Source: Misgurnus anguillicaudatus
Taxonomy: Eukaryota; Chordata; Actinopteri; Cypriniformes; Cobitidae
Direction: 5' to 3'
NCBI RefSeq assembly: GCF_027580225.2
Contig: NC_073354.2
Location: forward strand, 21,535,001-21,599,000
DNA: 64,000 nt
A program made the position numbers and the translations under genes. The first letter of the stretch is position 1. Every line of letters begins with the position of its first letter. The notes under the pieces were generated by a model that was given only the letters and a program-made list of their open reading frames with translations, was not told where the DNA came from and searched no databases. Shown piece by piece: positions 28,501 through 42,000 of this stretch.

Positions 28501-31500
28501 ATGCACTCTAAATTGCTTTGAATAAAAAAATTCTGCCATAAATGTAAATATAAACACCAATAAATGTCTAAAGAGGCGGATCTTGTCAAGAATAAGCTGG
28601 TGGAGTGGACTGGACTGTTAACCAATAGTTAAAAATTTACAGATGCTATTAGGGAGGCCACAATTATCAATATAATATTGAACCGTTCGGTACAATGTCC
28701 ACAGTCAAATAAATTCAAATAAATTGCAGTTTTTGGTATGTGCTATACATTAGAGATATAAATCTTGGATGCTTATACAGAATACAAAAGGCCTAGTAAT
28801 ATTACTAATTATACTCTTGTTTCAGCTATAAAAGCAATTAGTATACTTGGGAGTCATGTGCATAGATAATGCAAGTTCACCTGTACAACAACACTGCTCT
28901 GGAGATTTGGGAACGATGTTGGCCGGTTTATCCATAGGATAAGATCTCTGCGTGAAAGACATGGTTTGTATAATCCAGCTCTCTCTTTGGCCTCATTCTC
29001 CTCCTCTTGATCCCACAAGCGACTGTGGTGAATCCTGTAGGCTGACTTAAAGGACAGATATAGGGCTAACCACCTGAGCAAAGAGAAAAATAAGTCATTT
29101 TAGCACCAGAACAGCACAATTTGTAAACACAAATACTTTTAATGCAATCAACTTAAGCTGCTTAAATATTTTGGCTGACATGAATAAATGCTGTGCCAAA
29201 GGGTATCCCAATATCTAAGGCTGTCAATCAACTAAAACCTATCATTTTGATTTATTTCATAATTTTCGTCGTTAAAGAATGAAAACTACATAGGGTTTTG
29301 TTTAATTATAAGATTTGGATGACACATTTCTGCATCAGTGCTCTTACAAGAACATTAAATACTGAACTCAATGCAATAATTCGATAATAAACTATTCCCC
29401 ATATATTATGACCATATATTCCTTCCCGCTGCCATTCACATTTCAGTTAATGGTTTTTTATTTTACTATTTGAACTTTGTGCAAATAAAAATGTTAATAA
29501 CTTGAACTTTGGGTAAATGTTCCATCTGTGTTTGATTTACAAATAAAATTACCCATAAAAATATTTTTTCTCCATCATTTGCTGATCAATGGATGCACCG
29601 CTAGGGACTTGAGCTTGCAAATTTGATAACATCCAATCAGCAGGTTCAGATCATTTTACAAATCAAATAAAACAGAATTAATAAATTTGTTATTGGCACT
29701 AAAATATTTAAACGTTAATCATGTGTGACTGCACAATCTGTAAGAACACAGTGTCTGATGTGAGAAACTGACCTCACTACGGTCCCCTGAAGCATGATGT
29801 TGGACATCTCGGCAGGAGAAACGTCAATGAAACGCAAGAAAGAAAAGCTGCTGGCTTCTTTGTCGGCTGCACCAATCAAAAATGTGACACAGATGAAAAC
29901 AGAAGAAAAAATATACTTAATATATAACAAGAAATTCAACATTAATAAGGAATAATAATAATAATAATAAAGACTGACTTTTTCTATCAAACAAGGATTG
30001 TTGAATGTGCTGAGCAGAGAACGGAGAAAGCACAGTCTGCTTCAGCCTGAGGAGGACATAGACACATTAACCACATGTCACATCTGAAAAGATGAAAATG
30101 ACGAAGATCAACTCACTTGGTCTTGCTGTGGTCAGATGTGCGGAGAAGGCCGTGTCGAAACATGAACTTGGACATGACGAAGGGCTTTAAGGACATGTGA
30201 AATGGAGAGCGTATCTCCTGTCGCTCAAACAAGTCTGGATGGTTACAAACCTTCAAGTGTAAATCAAGAACAGTTCAGTTGAAAAACAATGCACAATTTC
30301 AATGGCTAACACTTAGGTGTGCTCGCAGTGGGTCCATCTACCTTCCTGAACTGCATGACGAGGTTCATGAGACTGCTGGTGGTGGTGTGAGCCTGCTGGG
30401 CCGAACCCATGGATGACTGCAGCAGGTCCTCGATAGAGATCTTGTTTTTGAGAGCTTGGTAGAGCAGCCTTTGCCTGCTGGTCAGCTGGCAGTAGGTCAG
30501 GATTTCAATCTGAGAAGCAAGTACATGTCAGCATCGTATGGATACACATAAACATGCTTTACGTAAGGTGTGACATGCGACTGCAGGACGGCACCTTGTC
30601 AGAGAGCTCGTTCTCCACGTCCTTTTTGATTCGTCGCAGCATGAAAGGCTTCAGGATCATGTGCAATCTGGAAAGCTGGTCTGAAAGGACAAACCACAAT
30701 ACATGCTGGGATTTAGCACCAGTTTGGTACGCTGGAGCCTCCAGGATTATTAGAGACTAAACGGATATTGAAGGACAGTTTAAATAGTGTTGACTGACTT
30801 TCATCAATAGCTGATTTGTTCTCTGCGTGGCTCTCGATGTCCTTGGAAAACCACTCATTGAACTCCTCGTGGGAGTCAAACAGAGTCGGCATGATGAAGT
30901 GAAGTAGGGCCCACAACTGAAAAGAACAACAAAGGCGTCAGAATGCAATGGTGCCCACATTCACGCCAAAGTTTCGGGTGTGCACAGAAAATATGTTTAT
31001 ATCGGAATTCGTTTAACATAATTGCTACCATCTTACACAAGGAGCAAGCGGCAAAGATACTGAGATATTAACTCTTTCCCCGCCCTTGACGAGTTATCTT
31101 GTCAATTAAAATGAAACATTTGCATGAAAAAACGTGTTCCTGATTAGTTTTTATGGTAATGTGTAATACCGCTTACCCAATTTAAGAAAAAAATGAAGCA
31201 AAAAATTATTTATTAATTTTACACTCCATGTATGTTTTTGATAATCGTTCTGAATCTGATCTCTAACAAATTCCTTCACAAAAATGCAATTATTTCAGCT
31301 TTTTGCTAAAAAAATTTTTTTTTTGAAGAAAAATACCCATATTTAAAGGACAAGTTCGGTATTTTACACTTCAAGTCCTGTTTTCAGATTGTTTATGATG
31401 AAATAGAATGGTTTTGACTGAAATTTCGACATATGCGGCTGCCCCGAGAATTTTAGGGTGTTTGTGTTTCACCTCACACCTCTACAATGGGTCCAATGGT

Positions 31501-34500
31501 GCACTGGAACAATCCCTCCCAAAATGCACCAAACTCTCGTTTACAAAGACATGAAACTCACCGAGTGGCCAGGGGTGTCCACCGACATGCTCACACAAAA
31601 ATCGCTGCAAAAGACGCTTTCCAACAGCTGTTTTAGCATTTGTTGTTAACTTGTGGAGCTATTTTTCCAAACGCCTCACACCCGTATATTCTTCCACCGA
31701 GAGCTTGAATAATAGACACTCCAGCCCAGGTGGTGGCGCTAATCGGCCAATGCCAATTGCAAGAATAGAAACAAAGTCCCCGGCGCGGAGTAATACCGTA
31801 CCTCACAGCACATCTAATACAAGTCAATGGAGTTGGCAAAAACTACAATAAAACCTGTTGGAATGCGTATTTTGCTGCGATTTTTGTGTGAGCATATCAG
31901 TGAACACTCCCGACCACTCCGTGAGCCCCACGTCCCTGTTAGAAAGTCTAATGCATTCTAGGAAGGATTGCTCCAGTGCACCATTTAGGGCTGGAACGAC
32001 GCGTCGACGTAGTCGATTACGTCGATTACGTAATTACGTCGATTTGCCGGAAATGCGTCGATGCGTCGCATTGTTTACGTTTTCAAATGAAGGCGGCTTC
32101 AGCTCCGACCGGATAATACAAGTGTTATACCAAACAGCCAGAACGTGATCAAAAGTGTGGGAATACTTTAAGCAGAGACCAAATAAAACACATACTGTGT
32201 AAAACTGAAATGGCATACCACAGCAGCGCAACATCTGTGCATGATCATCTTAAAAGAAAACAACCTGGAGCTCTCCGACCTCAGAATGACGCGACGGCAG
32301 CGTAAGTATTTGAATTTTTACAGTAAGTTGTTATACAACAATAGAATCAATGCAGGCATATATGGTGCTTAATACAGCTGTGTTTACATCTTAGTTTAAT
32401 ACGAGCTGCGAGACGCCTGACAGACACGACATTGCATCGCGTCTGGGCAGTATGTTGAAACAGTAAATAAAGAGCGGGACATGTTTAACTTTTTATATTA
32501 AGAAGTTATGAAATAATAAGTTACTGTGTTACACTGAGATAGGCATGTGCCCGCGTGCACTGAAAGCCAGCTGGCAGCGCGGAGTTCCCATAGCTTATTT
32601 TTTTGCTATGTGCCAGATATTATAAAAGCTCGTCTCGTTTGGTATTCCTGACATGCGTTTATTTAAAGTAACAGCAGCGTAAACGCCATTTATAAAATAT
32701 TAGAAGATCATACTAACTAAATTTGTATTTACCCGAGACTTAAGAAAAGTTAAATGTTAAAGTTGATGCTAAATGAGAATGCAGTAACGTTACTACTGAT
32801 AGTAATAATATTAACAGTAATAATATAATGGTTACATTTTATAATAAGGGTTCATGAATCACAATGAACTTATTTTTACTTCAGTCTGAACTAATGCTGA
32901 GTAAATGCATGTACTAATCATAAACTAATGAAGAGTCATCATTAAGTACAACATGACATGTTTTTTAGTTAATGTATTAATAAACAATGATTTCATTTTG
33001 TAGATGACTCTTCATTAGTTTATGATTAGCTCTAGGGCTGGAACAATAAAGAGCGGGACATGTTTTTATATTAATAAGGAGTTATTATTCAGTTTGATTT
33101 ATTTTTATTTTACTTCTTTAATATTAATATATTTTATTTGTTTAAGGTGAATAATGCCCCTTTTGCACTGTTTATGTTAGGCTGAATTAATGTTGGACTT
33201 GTTTTTATGTGATTTGTTATATTTTCCTTGGCACTGGCACTGTTTGTGTATTTGTTTAATTGAGAAAATGCTTCAATAAAATGTTGGCATTAATAGCAGA
33301 TGTTACATTTATTATTTGTAAAAAAAATCTTTATTTAGACTATTCGATTAATCGAAAAAATAATCGATAGACTAATCGGTTGAAAAAATAGTCGAAATTT
33401 GCAGCTCTAGCACCATTAAACCCATTGTAAAGGTAGGAGCTGAAACACAAACACCCAAAAACTCTCCGGGCAGCCGCACACGTCGAAACTTCAGTCAAAA
33501 CCGTTCTATTTCATCATAAACAATCTGAAAACAAGACTTTAAGTGTAAAATACCGAACTTGTCCTTTAAGAGTTTATTGATGGTTTCATCGGACGCACGT
33601 GCGCTGACACGATACAGGTCTGGATCCGAACTTTACTTCCGGTTTCGTTTGTTTAATGGTCTGACTAGTTTCTAAACTGATCTCTTGAACAAATGGCTCG
33701 TCGAAAATAACAAATGTTTTGGGTTCCTGTGTAATCTACATGTTGTTTTTTTGCTTGTTATATAAATAAACTACGTTTAAAGAACTTTGTTGTTATTTAT
33801 TCTTATATATACAAGCAGCTTTCGTGGTCATCACGTAACTTCCGGTAAACTCTGCGAAGAATAAATAACAACAAAGTCCTTTTAAAGTAGTTTATTTATA
33901 TAACAAGCAAAATAAACAACACGTAGATTATATAGGAACCCAAAACATTTGTTATTTTCGACGAGGTTTGTTTAGTAGTTCAGTTTCAGCAACTAGTCAG
34001 AGTCATTAAACAAACAGAAACCGTAGTACAGTTCGGACCAGACACTTATTGCGTCACCGCACGTGCGTCCGATGAAACGGTCTATAGGCAGAGAAAAAAC
34101 ACAGATAGGATTAAACGTTTTTTTCCCATTTTGTTTGTTTCTTGTTTGTTTGAAAGCAGAGGGTCTGTTCTTTCATTTGATATATTTGTATGTTTATATA
34201 TTTTTAGAAGAAAACTTTCCTGGAAGGCATTTTGTAAAACTTTTGTGAAAATCACAAAAAATGCTGGTGGGCAACTTAAAAAAAAAGGCTGTCGGGGAAT
34301 GAGTTAAACTGAGCATTCAATACAAAAATATGATTTATCTTCTGGAATTCCATTTTTAAATACTGATAAATTTGTGATCTTGTAACTTAAAAAAGTAAAC
34401 TTTTGCTACATGTTGCCACAAGAGATAAAACACAACAAACTAGGGCTGCACGATTAATCGCATGCACAGGGTTCCCACACCTTAGTTAACTTCAAATTCA

Positions 34501-37500
34501 AGGACCTTTCAAAGACTTTCCAGGTCCAATACCCTCAAATACAAGGACTAAATGTGGGGACACATTTCAAGTGAGAGGAAGGTTACATCGTGTTACCTTT
34601 TAAGACACATTGTTACAGTTCCCTTTCGAGGGAACTCGCGCTGCGTCACTGCGGTGACACTTTAGGTACGCCTCCAGGGGTAAGTGTGTCTGAATGCTCA
34701 AATTCAACCAATTGTGAGGCTTAACGACAAAGACAGGGTGACGCGGGAGCCAGGAAGTATATCGCTATCTCAAATATTGCCAAAGACGGCGTTACAGGGA
34801 CACAGGAAGTATGGCAAGGGAGATGCAGTGTCTCGTTCCCTTCTCAGGGAACAACCGTTACATACGTAACCTGAGAGGTTTTCATGTGTCAAACTATGCA
34901 AAAAAGCATTTTGGTATGAATCAACATTCGCATACAGAAGATATAAGCATTTAAAGCGAACAGTCTAGACTTTTTACGATATTATCCTACACTACACATG
35001 GAATAATATGGATTTTTTCCCATAAAAACTTCTTGCATAAAATAGATTCAAGCACTTTCAATGACCTGCATCTATGTATGTATATTTAAAAAAAAAAAAA
35101 AGGATCTTGAATTATTTCCCCCAGATTCACAAACTTTCAAGGATTTCAAGGACCCGTGGGAACCCTGCATGCAATTATCATGCGCATCTCGTCAGTAAAG
35201 CCGGTTCCGTGATTAGTAGTAAATCGCCATCACCTGCTTTTAAGCGGCATCTATTACAAAGAGCCATAGTTCACTGACAAGCTAGGCAATATCGTTTTCC
35301 TTAACGCAGGTGATTAGTCAGCGATTATGAACGTTGATCAGATATACACACAACACAAAAAAACAGTAACTCGAGAGCATGCAGAGGTTTGTGGTTCACA
35401 GGTGCAAGTCTCTGAATGTAAATTTCTGCAAATTCACATGTGAGCCTCTGTACAAACAATGAACTTTGTGCTTCCCACATGAACACGCTCACCTCAGCCA
35501 TCGTGTTCTGGATGGGCGTCCCTGTCAGCAGCAGGCGGTTTCTACACTGGAACTGAAGAAGAATCTTCCATCGGACACTGCCAAGAAGAACCAGACACAG
35601 CTGTTAAGACCTCCCAAGTAAGCGGTGCGCGGAGCTTAATGGAAGATATTACGACACAGACACTTCATACTACCCTTTATCCCACATGAATACTCTCCGG
35701 AGCTTCTCTTCTCACACTCGGTTAAATCTTTCATTGATTATGGAGACTTTAGGGATTTGAAAGCTCATGAAAGCTGCTCTGACACCCAGTCAAGACTCAG
35801 ATCGGGCAATAAATCATGTTTCACCACAACAGAAGCTGTTGGCACATGTGCTGTCATCTCTTGAGAGGCACAAACTTGCACTAACAGCTCGAGAGGTCCT
35901 TATTATTCTTCGGTCCAGACTGACTGTCACTACACTATGGGTTCATTGGGTTTTAGCAAATATGGGAAAATGGAAACTCTGAATCTGAAGCTAATATAAG
36001 TGGCCTTTTAAAGATTATGGGGTGATTAGTCAGGAATATACTGTATAGGACATTCGGTACTCTTGTCTTCATCTTTGGCCATTTAATCAGATCATAAAAA
36101 TGGTAATACAAATATTTCTCAGCATATAGATACATGTAGGAAACTAGACAGTTTTGTTTATACATCTCCTTTTTTCCACAATATTGAAACATCTAAAGAA
36201 GTGAATCTAATCGAATTACCTGGTGCTACTTTTCAATGCCTGGGCCTCGTCCAGAACCATATACTGCCATTTCACTCTCTGGAAATACTTCACATCCTGC
36301 ACTACCAGCTGATAACTGGTGATCACTACATGAAAGGGTGCGTTCTGTGTATACAGGGTTTTCTATGGAAAGGAACACAATACGTTGAGTCAAATAATAA
36401 GATTTCAACTTAAAGGTGCAATGTGTGAATTTAGGAGGATCTATTGACAAAAATGCAATAATATATACTTGACTATATTATCAGTGGTGTATAAAGACCT
36501 TACATAATGAACTGTATTGTTTTTATTACTTAAGAATGAGACGATTTTATCTACAACCACTGCGGGTCCCCTTACATGGAAGCTGCCATTTTGCATCGCC
36601 ATGTTTCTACAGTAGCCCTAAATGGACAAACTGCTCTAGAAAGCGCGTTTGTCACTATTGAGGGGTGACAACCAGATAGCCGCGTAAGTGACATTTCACC
36701 AACTTAACAGGAGAGTGAAAACAAAAACATATTTGGTTTGATTTGACTTTGTGTACTAATTTCAATCTTTAAAACACCAAATTGATTAAGAAGTCATTAT
36801 TGTACTTTTGGCAGCAGAAAGAGCTCATCAATAGCTTTCATTTGATATATAAACATCTCCTCTTCAGCCAAAATGTCACTTACGCCCTTTTGGTTCACAC
36901 CCCCACTATGTTGTCTCAGACGGCAAACATGTTTTTCCTGTGGCGGCTATCTTAGCTTCTCTATGTGCTTCGAAAGGAAGGGGTGAGCGGTGGACTGAAC
37001 TCACTACTAGATTCTGCTAAAATCTACACAGTGCACATTTCTTAGAGTAATATGCCAACAAAATGTTTACCTGGCTCCAAAATTTTCGAATAACTTTACG
37101 ATCATGAGGGTTCCCCCAGTAAGGTAGCACCTGTAAAGAAAAATTAAACAAAAAAATGTAACATATGTAAACTGAATTAAACATTCATCTTTAGTTGATT
37201 CACATATATTATAATAGTTAAACTTAAAAAATATGGTATCATTTCACTTTCATTTGTTAAAATAAACTAACAATGGAAAGTACTTTACTAAAATTAATTA
37301 GAGATGCGGTATTGGTCGATAAAGGCGATTTTTCGCACCATTGGGCGATAGTTTAAAAACAGCCGATAGTCAAAGCCGATATGTGAATAGATGTTTCATT
37401 GGACGCCACGCGTTAACGGTTACGCGTCTAGACGAAACTTAACTTCCAGTCTGTAGTTAACATTTTATACATTATATAGTACACATTTTACACAGTAACA

Positions 37501-39018
37501 CAGTAAGCTCAGTGTAGTTTTTGATAGGGGTGCAACGATAAATGGCAATATACACTAATAATACGTGGCCGATAACTATTCTGAATCGCACAGCCGATAT
37601 TTTTCACAGCTATTTTATGTACTACGGCTTTTGATCGGTAAGTCGTTCTCGATCTGAAATCACTGTTAGTTTGGGTCGTTTAAAACATGCATTTGAAAAA
37701 GCAACACTTGTCAAACATAATTATTATACATATTCTTTATAATCATGAAAATACCTGAAAAGGTTTGAAGAACAGCGATATAAATAGCTGCGTGTCATAG
37801 CTAGGCATGGGCTGATTACCGGTTTCAAGGTATTGCGAGGTTTTAAACAGTCAAGGTTTCAAAACCACTAAAATGTTCTGTGATACCGTCTCCAAGGTAT
37901 GAGCTGTGTTTAAACAAAATTCATTAAATCATGTGATTGATTTGATGTTTACATTTAATATACATTACGAAAATATTATATATATATTTTAAAGCATATT
38001 CAAATTATTATAATTTAAAGGCTTTGTTTTACCTGGCATTTGAAAAAACACATTTTAGTGTTGCAATGGCAATACCACAACACCGTTGTAGTTTTGGTAA
38101 AGGTTATCATTACCGCCAGAATCTTATACCGGCCCATGACTAGTCATAGCTGCGTGTGTATAGTTCTTTGTCTACAGCGCAAATTGAGTTTCTGGACGAG
38201 AGCGAAAGTTACATTTGGTGCAAGAAAGCCATTTGTTTATATTGTAACTGCAAAAAACTGTCTATAGAAAATGTTAAGAAACATCACTAGTTAAATGTTC
38301 AATATTAATGGTAATTATATAAATGAATAACATTCAAATAATTTAATCTTCAGAATTTAGTTAATGCAAGTTAATATAACAAAAAAACTATTGTTATCGG
38401 CAGATATCAGTCTTAATAATCAGCTATCGCATCTTAATATCGGTGCATCTATAAAATGAATAAAAGCTGTAAATGTGAACTTTAACATTTATTAGGCAAT
38501 TTCAGAATTTAAAGTTGGTTAACATTTGTTAAATGCACAGCAAAATTACGTGAACAATGTAATCGCATTGTTATTTAATAGCAGTCAAAGATTAACAAAT
38601 GCTGTAATTACACTGCATATTGCTATTTCTGTTAGCTAAAATCAGTTAAACCTTACTGTCAAGTGTTAGCAAAAAATCCAATTTCTAAATAGTCAATTAC
38701 ATTTCATGCTCCTAAGCTCAATGTAAGCTGTTTTGCGCAAATTATATTGCTCAAATCCTATTATTCTGGCAGGAAAACATGTGTTTCATAAAACTCAGAG
38801 GAGGTCTGACTGAAAGGAAATGAATATTTAAGACTGCTGATATTGCTTGAGGAGAGCACGACAAGTGATACAACACTGCCCCCTAAAGATTCAAGAATCA
38901 TAACTCAAACCAGGCCAGAAGGACAACAATCTGTCATGCGTTCCCTTGCAGCAAAGGGCAAGAAAAAGGACAGTTTCCATTGTTCTGAAAATAGAGTCAG
39001 TTCATTGGGTTTATGAAA

Positions 39019-39058
<40 letters not shown>

Positions 39059-42000
39059 AAGAGAGAGAGACATCGAAACAGCAGTGAAAAGGATTCCACG
39101 GCCACAGGTGTTTCCCTATACAGCTGCATCACTCACCTTGAATTTTGGTACAAAGCGGGAGAACTCCTGATGCCAGTTGTTGAGTGTTGAGGCCGGGGAG
39201 ATGATCAAGAATGGTCCCCAGATGTTTTCCCTCTGCCCAACAGAGCACAAAATAAACCAAACATGCAGGTGCATAAGATGGAATGAGATGGTGGGAAAGA
39301 GAGAAAAGAGAGAGGGGTCAAAACAGGAAACAACTGAAAAACGGGCAACATGCTAACGTGGCTTCCTATGGGCCCGCAACTCAACTCAACGCTGTTATAT
39401 CAAACAGCAAAAATGCCACAATTCCGTGTTACGCTTCTTTTTGTGGGTCTGGGGGTCGAGCAGGGCAGTGCGGACAGCTGGAGAGTTCACCATGATCCCA
39501 AACAACAATGATTTGTGTAATTGGGGGCTTGTTTTGACGTAATGAATGCGATTGCACAGGAAGCTGGAAATGTGCAAGCATTGCTTTTAAAGGTCACATT
39601 CTTCCTGATACCATTTTTTTAACCTTAGTTATTGTGTAATGTTGCTATAATAGCATAAATAATACCTGTAAAATGATAAAGCTCAAAGTTCACTGCCAGG
39701 CGATATATTTTCTTCAATAGAATTCCTCTTCAAAAGCCTACAACGAACGGCCGGTTTGGACTACAGCCCTCTACTTCCTACTTTAATGACATCAGTAAAA
39801 CAGTTCGTTGACTAAACTCTGCCCACAGGAATACGTCAGTCACCAGCTTTGGCTCAAACGGCTCTGCTAAGCTAAGCTGCTATCGAATCACAACACACTA
39901 AAAACAAGCTACACAATCAGAACTCGATACGTATTTCTGAAGGAGGGACTTCATAAAACAAGGAAGACATCAGTATGTTTTGAGGACAGTGAAAACAGCG
40001 CTATGAGTCAATTATGTGAAAAATACCACGTTTTTTTACACGTGAAACATTACGCATGTCATATTGGGCACTGTAAACACAATCAAAGCTTCAAAAACAC
40101 AGAAAGAATGGGAGCTTTAATGCTGATATAAATAAATCTCTTCCAGATTTTACTGGTGGTCTGCGGATGGGGAAATACAGTATGTATTTTTTAGGTATAA
40201 CCTGGTGGACAATTCAGCATGGATCATGCAGCAAGTATCATTTTTTAAAATGTTAAATGCAGTCTCATTTGTATGCCGCTTAGAAAAAATGTCAATGTAA
40301 ACCCTGTTACACAAATCTTACATTGCTGAAATTGAAAGAAGACTTGCAACAGACTCAGTTAGATTAGGTTGAAAATGCTAAACCAAATCAGCAATGTCCT
40401 GTCCATAGAGACAGAGCGCAACGCGTCATAACATGAAAACCACGCCCACAGGGTCCATCCGTCTCCATTGACTTTGCATTGCAAGAGGCTGCCTCCTTGT
40501 CATTTCTGGCTTATAACAAAAACAGAATAATGCCTAAAAGCTCCTGTGTGACATGGTGTACAACAGCTAACAAGCCAAAAAACCTAGAAATAAGTTTTTA
40601 TAAGCTGTCGACCCCAAAAAATGAGTGTTTAAAGACACAAAAGTGGAAAACAGTCAACTTTTCATAGTACTACTATTAGTAGAACTGCGCCCACCAGAGG
40701 GAAACGTAGTTGGCGATCCACTTTTCCTCCTTAAAGGCTGGGTTTTACGGCTCGACAGCTTATAAAAACGTATTTCTGGGTTTTTTGGCTTGTTAGCTGT
40801 ACATCGTGTCACACAGCAGCTTTTAGGCATTATTCAGTTTTTTGTTATAAGCCAGAAATGACGAGGAGGCAGCCTCTCGCAATACAAAGTCAATGGAGAC
40901 GGTTGGATTGTTTTCCCCCTGTGGGCGTGGTTTTCAAATTAGCATAACTGCGCTCTGTCTCTATTAAAAGTGTCATTAACAATTTAATTTTTAATAACAT
41001 TTATCAATATGATATTTGTGAAAAAGCTCTGATCAAAGTTTGTACCTCTGCCAGGTGAGCTAACAGGGCAATGCTCTGGACCGTCTTGCCCAGCCCCATC
41101 TCATCTGCCAAAATACCATTAATTCCCTGTGGGAAACAATCAAAAGGACAAAATCACACCAATTAATGGATGTCAAAAGTATAGTGTGCAGATGTGAAAA
41201 GGTTGAGGAGAAAGAGTCAGTGGCGGCTCGTGACTGCTCATCCGAGGGGCGCTAATTCAAAATAACTGTCATGTGTGTTGTTTGTGTTTTTAAAATATGT
41301 TTTTGTTGCGTCGTGAACCATGTGCATCACGTGTTTTGTCAAAATAAGTGCCTGCTGCACACGTGTCAAAACCGTTTAAGATAAGAGACGCTCACGTTCA
41401 CAAAATACATGCAAGACACTCCCTTAACAGAAAACGCATGCGAGTATCTGGCAAACGCGAGCGTCTCTTTTATCATAAACACTTTAGCAGGCAGCAGGCA
41501 CTTATTTTGACAAGACACGTGATGCACACAGGATCTCTCGACACGCAGAACACATATTTTGAAAAAAGGAAAAACACACATGACAGGGATACATACATGT
41601 GTGCGCCCTCAGAAAAAAAGGAGGCACCAGCCGCCACTGCAATACGTATACATTTAGTATATACGGTGGTACTGACACCAGCCATTAGCACTTACCTGTT
41701 CATAAAGATTGGCCAGCCAATTCATGCCTTTGAGCTGATAACCCTTAAGTTTTCCATTAAAGATGGTGGGCTGGGGAATGTCTTCACCAGCTTGAATAGA
41801 CGGGTTTGACAGGCTGTAGCTCTCGCCAAACCCTGAGCTGGACACGCTGGCCGCATGCTGGGAGGCATGACGACTATCTTTTGCTTCCTCATCAAACAGT
41901 CTAGTCTGGAAAACAGATTGAGGTGTGTTGTATTTATGGTTTAAAAATTTTAAAAATGCACAATGAAATGCAAGCATATTTCTCCAGCGAAGTATGAAAG

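Larger units (their letters stand above)
31347..33565. mobile_element. TTAA element hosting a nested hAT
   Basis: Termini AGGACAAGTTCGGTATTTTACACTT and its complement between TTAA at 31343-31346 and 33566-33569. Arms are complementary for about 120 bp or more. Removing the nested hAT leaves about 0.8 kb. Located in INO80 intron 17. Confidence 0.88.
40408..40963. mobile_element. Palindromic element with THAP-coding arms
   Basis: Termini AGAGACAGAGCGC / GCGCTCTGTCTCT with arms of about 225 bp around a centre of about 100 bp (40633-40735). Each arm encodes the start of a THAP domain. THAP domains occur in P and Kolobok transposases, so this looks like two left ends joined head to head. Confidence 0.75.

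Noticed and set aside
41348..41809. 153-codon plus-strand ORF
   Set aside because: It overlaps INO80 exon 12 on the other strand and a hAT-like foldback; a chance shadow.
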